DNA of 64,000 nt from the NCBI RefSeq assembly GCF_902498915.1, contig NZ_CABVLQ010000001.1; one strand, written 5' to 3'. Below, piece by piece: positions 34,450 to 41,865 of the stretch. The notes under the pieces are model-generated. The model had not been told where the DNA came from. It saw only the letters and a program-made list of their open reading frames with translations, and made no database searches. Each line of letters begins with the position of its first letter. Positions within the stretch are counted from its first letter, which is position 1. Both the position numbers and the translations under genes were made by a program. This stretch comes from Escherichia ruysiae. Its GTDB lineage: Bacteria; Pseudomonadota; Gammaproteobacteria; Enterobacterales; Enterobacteriaceae.

Positions 34450-35634
34450 TTAATTCAATCGTTCAATCACCATCGCAATTCCCTGACCGCCGCCAATGCA
34501 CAGCGTCGCCAGACCCAGCGTTTTATCGCGAGCCTGCATTGCATGTAATAGTGTGACCAGAATACGTGCACCGCTGGCGCCGATAGGATGCCCCAGCGCG
34601 ATGGCTCCGCCGTTGACATTCACTTTCTCAGGATCAAAGCCCAGGGTTTTCCCAACGGCAAGGAACTGCGCGGCAAATGCTTCATTGGCTTCGATGAGAT
34701 CAATGTCTGCCAGTTGCAGCCCCGCCAGTTGTAACGCTTTTTGCGTGGCAGGTACTGGCCCCATACCCATCAATGCAGGGGGCACGCCACCGCTGGCATA
34801 GCTTTTAATGCGTGCCAGTGGTTTTAGGCCTGCCGCCAGCGCCGCAGATTCTTCCATAATCACCAGTGCGGCAGCCCCATCGTTAATGCCAGACGCGTTC
34901 CCGGCGGTGACCGTTCCGGCTTTGTCGAAGGCCGGGCGCAATGCAGCAAGAGCTTCTGCAGTAGAATCTACTTTCGGGAATTCATCGCGATCGAAGACGA
35001 TGTTTTTCTTCCGTGTGACAACATTTACCGGGACAATTTCGGCGGTAAAAGCACCGGACTCAATGGCTGCTGCCGCTTTACGCTGTGAATGTAGCGCCAG
35101 TTCATCCTGCATTTCACGGGTAATTCCGTACTCTTTGGCAACGTTCTCGGCGGTAATACCCATATGATAACCGTGAGTGGCGCACATCAGGCCATCGCGC
35201 AGGATCACGTCATAAACCTGTCCGTCTCCAAGACGATAACCAGAGCGTGCTTTTGCATCGAGTAAATAGGGCGCTAAACTCATGTTCTCCATTCCACCCG
35301 CTACGATGCTCTGTGCCTGACCGGCCTGAATTGCCTGGGCGGCAAGCGCCACGCTTTTCAGACCAGAACCACATACTTTGTTGACCGTAAATCCGCACAC
35401 CGTTTCTGCCAGTCCGCTTTTTAGCAGTGCCTGACGAGCCGGATTTTGCCCCAGCCCGGCCTGCAATACGTTACCCATAATCACTTCATCGACGTGTTGT
35501 GAATCGAGTTTTGCGCGTTCAATGGCGGCCTGAATTACTGTTGCCCCCAGATCGATGGCGCTGGTGGAGGCGAGTGAACCATTAAAACTACCGATGGCAG
35601 TACGTACCGCACTGACGATGACACAATTTTTCAT
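34450..35634 (-). CDS. atoB: AtoB, acetyl-CoA acetyltransferase (thiolase)
   Basis: 394 residues, thiolase family. The nucleophilic cysteine is in NKVCGSGLKSVAL (about residue 88); the acid-base residues are in GGAIALGHPIGASG (His) and LCIGGGQG (Cys near residue 378). It cleaves acetoacetyl-CoA to two acetyl-CoA. Last gene of atoDAEB, 30 bp after atoE. Confidence 0.98.
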   Translation of the reverse strand: MKNCVIVSAVRTAIGSFNGSLASTSAIDLGATVIQAAIERAKLDSQHVDEVIMGNVLQAGLGQNPARQALLKSGLAETVCGFTVNKVCGSGLKSVALAAQAIQAGQAQSIVAGGMENMSLAPYLLDAKARSGYRLGDGQVYDVILRDGLMCATHGYHMGITAENVAKEYGITREMQDELALHSQRKAAAAIESGAFTAEIVPVNVVTRKKNIVFDRDEFPKVDSTAEALAALRPAFDKAGTVTAGNASGINDGAAALVIMEESAALAAGLKPLARIKSYASGGVPPALMGMGPVPATQKALQLAGLQLADIDLIEANEAFAAQFLAVGKTLGFDPEKVNVNGGAIALGHPIGASGARILVTLLHAMQARDKTLGLATLCIGGGQGIAMVIERLN

Positions 35635-35664
35635 TTTATATTCCTTCTGTCTGTAGAGTTGCCG

Positions 35665-36987
35665 TCAGAACAGCGTTAAACCAATGACGAAAATGACGCC
35701 GGAGAAGAGCAGGGCAGTGATGCAATAGCCCATGATGTCGCGGACACCGAGCCCGGCGATTGCCAGTGCTGGCAGCGCCCAGAACGGTTGTGCCATGTTC
35801 ATCCATTGCTCGCCGTAGGCGATCGCCATTACCGATTTACCGAGATCAGCGCCCAGCGCCTGGGCTGCGGGTATCACGAAAGGTCCCTGAATAACCCAGT
35901 GACCGCCGCCAGACGGAACGGCGAAGTTAATCAGTGCAGAACTAAAGAAGGTCATTACCGGGAAGGTGTCTTTGTTCGCAACATTGATGAAGAATTCGGT
36001 AATGAGTCCGCCCAGACCGGAGTGCTCCATCATCAGTTGGATCCCGGCGTAGAAGGGGAATTGCACCAGAATACCGGCGGTACTGCGTGCTGCCGCGCTG
36101 ATAGCACGCATATAAGCCATTGGCGTTTTATGTAGCAGCAGACCCGCAATCATAAACATCAGGTTGACGGTATTGATGGTGATGTTGAAGCCATGTTCGC
36201 TGAAGTACATTGCCAGGTAAGCGATACCGAGTGCGCCGATGATCAACGTCAGAATGCGGCTTTCTTCCAGTCGCTCGGACGGTGGAGCATCTTTCGGTAG
36301 CTGCTTTTGAAAATCAGCCTCTTCCATGAGTAGTTTTGGATCGATACTCACCACGTCAGACGGTTTTGGCATCATCATGCGGGTGATAAATGGCATCACC
36401 ACAATCAATGCCACAGTGATGAAAATGTTAAAACCACTGAACAGAGTATCGCCCACCGGGATAAGCCCGGCGATATGCTCAACCGGGTTGCCCGGTGTTG
36501 CAGCCAACAGAGGCATTGAGCCAGAGAAGCCGCCACCCCAGGTGAGAAAACCAATGTAGGCGCAGGCAATGAGCAACGGATAATCAGAGCCAGGTACTCG
36601 CCGGGCGACTTCACGGGCGAACATTGCGCCGACAACCAGACCAAATCCCCAGTTGATGACACAAGCGACGGAACCGAAGAAAGTGACCAGCATGACGCCC
36701 TGTACGGGTGTTTTTGCGGCGGAGGCGGCAGTCCGCAGCAAGCTTTTCACCGGAGCAGAGCTGGCAAGGGCATGACCGGTAACGATGATCAGCGCCATCT
36801 GCATACCGAACGCCAGCAAGTTCCAGAAACCGTCACCCCACATTTTCACCATGCTGATCGGCGTTTGTGGTGTTAACCAAAGCGCGATCACGAACGTTAG
36901 CAACGTCAGCAACATGGCAAAAATCAGAGGATCGGGAAGCCACCGGCTGACAAAACGCGTCATAAAACGTGAGATGCGACCAATCAT
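35665..36987 (-). CDS. atoE: AtoE, short-chain fatty acid transporter
   Basis: 440 residues, highly hydrophobic, with at least ten membrane segments (for example LIFAMLLTLLTFVIALWL near the N-terminus and a final LFSGVIFVIGLTLF). Short-chain fatty acid transporter family of the inner membrane; in this operon it is thought to import acetoacetate or butyrate. Overlaps atoA by 4 bp. Confidence 0.96.
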   Translation of the reverse strand: MIGRISRFMTRFVSRWLPDPLIFAMLLTLLTFVIALWLTPQTPISMVKMWGDGFWNLLAFGMQMALIIVTGHALASSAPVKSLLRTAASAAKTPVQGVMLVTFFGSVACVINWGFGLVVGAMFAREVARRVPGSDYPLLIACAYIGFLTWGGGFSGSMPLLAATPGNPVEHIAGLIPVGDTLFSGFNIFITVALIVVMPFITRMMMPKPSDVVSIDPKLLMEEADFQKQLPKDAPPSERLEESRILTLIIGALGIAYLAMYFSEHGFNITINTVNLMFMIAGLLLHKTPMAYMRAISAAARSTAGILVQFPFYAGIQLMMEHSGLGGLITEFFINVANKDTFPVMTFFSSALINFAVPSGGGHWVIQGPFVIPAAQALGADLGKSVMAIAYGEQWMNMAQPFWALPALAIAGLGVRDIMGYCITALLFSGVIFVIGLTLF

Positions 36988-37634
36988 AAATCACCCCGTT
37001 GCGTATTCAGATCGGCGGCTACTTCAAACTGAGCTTCGGTTTTGGCACGCACGGTGGCTAAATCACACCCGTCGGCAATTTCGGTGAGCCACATTTTGCC
37101 GTCAATGAAACGAAAGACAGCCAGTTCAGTGACCAGCATATGCACCGCGTGTTGCGCAGTGAGCGGCATGGTGCAGCGGCGCAAAATTTTCGGTGAACCA
37201 TCTTTGGCGCAATGTTCCATGGCAATGATCACTTTGCGCGCCCCGGTCACCAGATCCATCGCGCCACCCATACCGGGCACCATTTTTCCAGGCACTACCC
37301 AGTTCGCGAGGTTGGCTTCTTCGTCTACCTGCAAACCACCGAGCACGCAGGCATCAATATGACCGCCACGGATCAGCGCAAATGACATGGCGCTGTCAAA
37401 CATGGCTGCGCCGGGTAAAACGCCGCATGGTTGTCCGCCTGCGTTAACCAGATCTGGATGCGCTGTCGTGACCGGGCCTAAACCGAGGAAGCCGTTTTCC
37501 GATTGCAGAGTGATATGAATGCCTTCTGGCAAATAGTTGGCGACCATCGTCGGCAGACCAATGCCCAGATTCACGATGTCACCATCACGAAGCTCTTGTG
37601 CCACACGGCGTGCAATACGTTGTTTCGCATCCAT
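36984..37634 (-). CDS. atoA: AtoA, acetoacetate CoA-transferase beta subunit
   Basis: 216 residues, class I CoA-transferase subunit B. The catalytic glutamate is in LQSENGFLGLG, which forms the glutamyl-CoA thioester. With AtoD it moves CoA from acetyl-CoA to acetoacetate. Its ATG overlaps the atoD stop by one base. Confidence 0.98.
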   Translation of the reverse strand: MDAKQRIARRVAQELRDGDIVNLGIGLPTMVANYLPEGIHITLQSENGFLGLGPVTTAHPDLVNAGGQPCGVLPGAAMFDSAMSFALIRGGHIDACVLGGLQVDEEANLANWVVPGKMVPGMGGAMDLVTGARKVIIAMEHCAKDGSPKILRRCTMPLTAQHAVHMLVTELAVFRFIDGKMWLTEIADGCDLATVRAKTEAQFEVAADLNTQRGDL

Positions 37635-38296
37635 TATTTGCTCTCCTGTGAAACGATGATGTGGTCGATAACGGCACCAGGGGTGACAATATGGTCAGGT
37701 TGCAGCTCGCCGACTTCGACCAGTTCATCTGGCTCCACCAGCGTGATATCAGCCGCAAGGGCAATCAGGGGGTTAAAGTTGCGGGCGCTAAGTTGATAGG
37801 TCAGGTTGCCAAGTGTGTCGCAACGATGAGCGCGAATGAGCGCCAGGTCGGCGCGCAGCGGGCGTTCAAGCAGCCAGGTTTTACCGTCGAGTGTCAGTGT
37901 CTGTTTGCCTTCCTCTACGACGGTGCCGACACCAGTTGGAGTGAGAAAACCACCAAGTCCAGCGCCACCACAGCGGATTTGCTCGATTAGCGTACCTTGT
38001 GGCACCAGAACGACGTCCATTTCACCAGATATCATGCGCCGACCTGTTTCCGGGTTGGTGCCGATATGTGACGCAATTACTTTGCGGACTCGACCATTGA
38101 CGATGAGCGGACCGATGCCGGTATCAACAAACGCGGTATCATTGGCTATCAATGTCAGGTCGCGAACACCAGATTCCAGTAATGCTTCAACCAGGCGGGA
38201 TGGAGTGCCAATCCCCATAAATCCGCCCACCATGATGGTCATGCCGTCACGAAAGAAGCCGGAGGCGTCTTGTAATGTCATCAATTTTGTTTTCAT
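37634..38296 (-). CDS. atoD: AtoD, acetoacetate CoA-transferase alpha subunit
   Basis: 220 residues, class I CoA-transferase subunit A, with the glycine-rich MVGGFMGIGTPSRLVEAL motif near residue 22. First gene of atoDAEB, which lets the cell use acetoacetate and butyrate as carbon source. Transcribed from the sigma-54 promoter 46-61 bp upstream and activated by AtoC. Confidence 0.98.
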   Translation of the reverse strand: MKTKLMTLQDASGFFRDGMTIMVGGFMGIGTPSRLVEALLESGVRDLTLIANDTAFVDTGIGPLIVNGRVRKVIASHIGTNPETGRRMISGEMDVVLVPQGTLIEQIRCGGAGLGGFLTPTGVGTVVEEGKQTLTLDGKTWLLERPLRADLALIRAHRCDTLGNLTYQLSARNFNPLIALAADITLVEPDELVEVGELQPDHIVTPGAVIDHIIVSQESK

Positions 38297-38341
38297 TATT
38301 TATCCCTCTTACATACACCGTTGTGGGTACAGTCAGGGAAT

Positions 38342-38357
38342 AGCAAGGGGAGTGCCA
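38342..38357 (-). promoter_or_regulatory. Sigma-54 promoter of atoDAEB
   Basis: On the minus strand TGGCAC-TCCCC-TTGCT, an almost ideal -24/-12 element (TGGCAC-N5-TTGCW). Just upstream of atoD, as known for this operon. Confidence 0.95.
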
Positions 38358-38438
38358 GAATGAGAATATTTGATGTTGTTTTTAACTGATTGAATATAAA
38401 AGGATAAATAAGGTGGGGATTAAGAAGGAGGATGATTG

Positions 38439-38479
38439 GCTATGCAGAAATTTGCGCACTGTGCAAATTTCTGCATAGC
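38439..38479. promoter_or_regulatory. AtoC enhancer site (long palindrome)
   Basis: Perfect 17-bp inverted repeat: GCTATGCAGAAATTTGC at 38439-38455 and its reverse complement at 38463-38479, with GCACTGT between. It lies about 110-150 bp upstream of the start expected from the sigma-54 promoter, agreeing with the known AtoC site. It also sits 11 bp behind the atoC stop, so it may form a hairpin in the atoSC message. Confidence 0.9.
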
Positions 38480-38490
38480 AAGTTTTGGTG

Positions 38491-39876
38491 TTATACATCC
38501 GCCGGATCGATACCGTATTCCTGGAGTTTATACATCAATGCACGGCGACTGATACCCAGCATCAAAGCGGTGCGGGTTCGGTTTCCGTCCTGTTGTTCCA
38601 GCACTTCCATAATGATGCGTTTTTCGACGCGTTTAATTTCCTCTTTTAAATTACGCTCACCGACAGGGGCTGTTTTTGCCTCACCAGCATTACAGACTGG
38701 CTGACGAATCTGTGGCGGAAGATCCTCAGAAAAAATGATCGGACCTGAGTTCATTACGACGGCGCGTTCAATGACGTTGGAAAGCTCTCGAATATTTCCC
38801 GGCCATGACCAGGCGGTAAGCAGTGACATTGCCATCGGATCGATGTCGATAATATCGCGCTGATTCTCACTACTGAATTTTTGCAAAAAGTGATTAGCTA
38901 ACAGGGAAATATCTTCCCGGCGATCGCGCAGAGGCGGCAGTATTAAATGAATAACGTTAAGGCGATAAAAGAGATCTTCACGGAAGGTGCCTTCTTTTAC
39001 CATTGCCTGCAAGTCGCGGTTGGTGGCAGCAATGATGCGGATATCAACTTTTATGGTCTGATGGCCGCCAATCCGTTCAAATTCCCGTTCCTGCAGAATG
39101 CGTAGTAATTTGGCTTGCAGTACCAGCGGCATTTCGCCAATTTCGTCTAGGAGCAGAGTACCTTCGTTGGCACGTTCAAATAATCCCTGACGCAAGGTTT
39201 GTGCACCAGTAAATGCACCTTTTTCATGACCAAACAGTTCACTTTCGAGCAACGATTCCGGCAGCGCCGCGCAGTTGACTTTAATGAACGGCCCCTTTGC
39301 CCGCCGCGAATTGTAGTGAATCGCTCTGGCAATCAACTCTTTCCCGGTGCCGCTTTCACCGCTAATCAAGACGCTGGCCTGAGAAAGGGCAATTTTGGCG
39401 GTGTCTTTGCAGATGTCCATCATCGCCGGGCTGTTGGTGAGAATGTGCCCCCATTGCCAGCTGGTGCTCAGTGCCTGGTGCAGATGACGGATCTCTTTTT
39501 TCATTGACTGGAGTTGTAAAGCGCGCTGAACGATTAAATTCAACTCATCGAGATCAAACGGTTTGATAACATAGTCGAAAGCACCGCAGCGTAGTGCTTC
39601 GACGGCGGTTTCCACTTCAGCATAGGCCGTCATCAGAATAACGGGTGTCCGGGTCTCCTGGCTGCGCATCTCCTTTAGTGCCTTGATGCCGTCCATCTCA
39701 GGCATACGGATATCCATCAACACCACGTCGGGGTGAATATCGGCAAACAGGTGTAATGCGGTGCGTCCGTTGTTCGCACAATGTGTTTCGTATCCTTGTA
39801 GTGCAAAAGCGGTGCTCAGCATACGGCGAACATTATCTTCATCATCAACAATAAGGATGCGATTAATAGCGGTCAT
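38491..39876 (-). CDS. atoC: AtoC, sigma-54-dependent response regulator
   Basis: 461 residues: receiver domain (1-120) with the phospho-acceptor Asp55 in VVLMDIRMPEMDG; AAA+ domain (about 140-380) with Walker A GESGTGKE, the sigma-54 contact loop GAFTGA, and Walker B GTLLLDEIGEM; Fis-type helix-turn-helix at the end (RTRTALMLGISRRALMYKLQ). It activates atoDAEB on acetoacetate and was also reported as ornithine decarboxylase antizyme. At residue 73, where K-12 has the His reported as a second phosphorylation site, this protein has Gln (RSQETRTP). Start overlaps the atoS stop by 4 bp. Confidence 0.98.
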   Translation of the reverse strand: MTAINRILIVDDEDNVRRMLSTAFALQGYETHCANNGRTALHLFADIHPDVVLMDIRMPEMDGIKALKEMRSQETRTPVILMTAYAEVETAVEALRCGAFDYVIKPFDLDELNLIVQRALQLQSMKKEIRHLHQALSTSWQWGHILTNSPAMMDICKDTAKIALSQASVLISGESGTGKELIARAIHYNSRRAKGPFIKVNCAALPESLLESELFGHEKGAFTGAQTLRQGLFERANEGTLLLDEIGEMPLVLQAKLLRILQEREFERIGGHQTIKVDIRIIAATNRDLQAMVKEGTFREDLFYRLNVIHLILPPLRDRREDISLLANHFLQKFSSENQRDIIDIDPMAMSLLTAWSWPGNIRELSNVIERAVVMNSGPIIFSEDLPPQIRQPVCNAGEAKTAPVGERNLKEEIKRVEKRIIMEVLEQQDGNRTRTALMLGISRRALMYKLQEYGIDPADV

Positions 39877-41699
39877 ACAGTCTGATTTCCCTGCGGGTTG
39901 ATCGGTAAAATAAGGGTGAAGGTTGCGCCGTAGCCCGGCAAACTGGTGACGCGAATATCCCCCTGATGGGCATTAATGATGCGTTGACTTAACGCCAGAC
40001 CAAGCCCGGTTCCTGAGGCTTTGGTGGTGAAAAAGGGATCGAAGATCTTTTTTTGCAGCGAGAGATCAATGCCACAGCCGTTGTCTTCTATTGAAATAGC
40101 CTGTTGTGAGTCGCTGTACTGCCAGGTTCGAATGCGAATTTTCCCTCGGGCACTGATAGCCTGGACGGCATTGATCAGGATATTCAGGAGTACCTGTTTG
40201 AGCAGTTCGCGATCGGCACTAATCGGGCTTAATTCATTGTCCAGTTCGCTTATGAAGTCGATCCGCGCTTGTACGCCGGCGGTTTGCACCAGTACCAGAG
40301 TTTCTTCAACCAATGCATTGAGGCTGACTTGTTGCCATTGACCGTGGCGTGGGTGTGAAAAATCGAGCAATTGCTGAATGACTTTGTTAATTGAGTCGAT
40401 TTCTTTGATTACTACGGACAGATATTCCTGATGTATTGGGTCAGTGGTTTGTTGGCGCAAGATCTGTACATAACCACGAATAGCCGTCAGCGGATTACGG
40501 ACTTCATGCGCCACGCCAGCCATCAGCTCACCCAGTGTGGCGAGGCGTTCAGCTTGCGCCATGCGGCGTTGGGTTTCTTTGCGGGCAGTTAAATCAGAGA
40601 AAATCACCAAAGCACCTATCATTTCACCATGCGTGTTATGAATACGACTGGTAGTGACACTGATTTCAATGGTGCGGTCACGGCCTGGAAAACTGATCTC
40701 CAGCGCCACGTGTTCGGTGCCATGTTCCAGCGTATCCAGAACTGGACTGTAGAACTGAGTATTGTCGAACAACATGGAGTAAGGCTGCCCTACCAGTTCA
40801 TGACGTTGATAGCCAGTGATGACTTCTGCTGCTGGGTTCATGGTGGTTACATCACCCTGGCGGTCGATGGCAATGACGCCATCGGCAGCGTTTTCAATAA
40901 TCAGATCGTTAAGTGTCCGCGTTTCACGCAGTGCCTGGGCGAGGTTGTTAACACTCTGACTGATTTGCCCCATTTCACCGGGCAATTGTGGTAATCGAGT
41001 GGGAATATTTTGCGCCAGAGTCGAGAGGCCATCGGTGATGATATCTATATTGGCGCTCAGGCGACGGGAGAAAAGCACAATCAACAACAGGCTTATCAGC
41101 AAACCGGCGGTGAGTACAATGATAATCCTCACATCCATTTTCCAGGCCTGGCGGCGAATATCTTCGGTTAATTCATTGGCCCAGATATAACCGAGGACTT
41201 CACCATTACGTTCAATGGGGATCATTGAATTCAAAATATCGCCGCGCACCTGCCTGCCTGAATAAACCAAAGGGGTATTTGTACGCATAACTTCGCGACC
41301 AGGGTGATCCGCAGCAATAGTAACGCCCACATTATTCTGATATAGCGATGAAGGCGCATAGGTGATTATCGCATCCAGCGTCTTGTTATAATAACCAGCG
41401 CCTATGCCAGGAAAGGCATGAGTGATATTTTCGGTAATGGGGGCAAGCTCTGCATTCAATGCGCGGATACGCTCTTCACGCGGTAAGTCGATGTAGAGAT
41501 CGTAGCGATCGCCTAGCGCCTGATTAAGCAGGTTGACCACGGCAGAAAGTTTTTTCTCTTTTTCAGATAAGACTGCTGAACGTCCTTCCGTTTCTACGAT
41601 ATAACCAATAGTAAGCGTTGGGACAATGACCATCAGGATTGCCATCAGGATCATTTGATTGCGTAAGCGGCGTGGATAAATCCACTTCATATAATGCAT
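39873..41699 (-). CDS. atoS: AtoS, sensor histidine kinase
   Basis: 608 residues from ATG 41699 (MHYMKWIYPRRLRNQ); five upstream codons are in frame but not used in K-12. Two membrane segments flank a periplasmic sensor region (about 16-35 and 190-210), followed by HAMP, PAS (NLIIENAADG-like region IIENAADGVIAIDRQG), HisKA with the phospho-histidine in MAGVAHEVRNPLTA, and the ATPase domain (IEDNGCGID, GTGLGLALS). It phosphorylates AtoC, with acetoacetate as the reported inducer. Divergent from rcsC. Confidence 0.97.
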   Translation of the reverse strand: MHYMKWIYPRRLRNQMILMAILMVIVPTLTIGYIVETEGRSAVLSEKEKKLSAVVNLLNQALGDRYDLYIDLPREERIRALNAELAPITENITHAFPGIGAGYYNKTLDAIITYAPSSLYQNNVGVTIAADHPGREVMRTNTPLVYSGRQVRGDILNSMIPIERNGEVLGYIWANELTEDIRRQAWKMDVRIIIVLTAGLLISLLLIVLFSRRLSANIDIITDGLSTLAQNIPTRLPQLPGEMGQISQSVNNLAQALRETRTLNDLIIENAADGVIAIDRQGDVTTMNPAAEVITGYQRHELVGQPYSMLFDNTQFYSPVLDTLEHGTEHVALEISFPGRDRTIEISVTTSRIHNTHGEMIGALVIFSDLTARKETQRRMAQAERLATLGELMAGVAHEVRNPLTAIRGYVQILRQQTTDPIHQEYLSVVIKEIDSINKVIQQLLDFSHPRHGQWQQVSLNALVEETLVLVQTAGVQARIDFISELDNELSPISADRELLKQVLLNILINAVQAISARGKIRIRTWQYSDSQQAISIEDNGCGIDLSLQKKIFDPFFTTKASGTGLGLALSQRIINAHQGDIRVTSLPGYGATFTLILPINPQGNQTV

Positions 41700-41865
41700 G
41701 CTGAAATCCATCAATCTTGTCCGATATATGACGATTATCGGGGGTTAAGGTGATGATTTCTCGGCGGTGTATCATATTACCGAGAAGAGAGAACATTGCG
41801 GTGGCACGCTTTTACCGCTACCTTAACCACACTCCATCGGTCACCTGAGGCGGAGCTTCGCCCCT

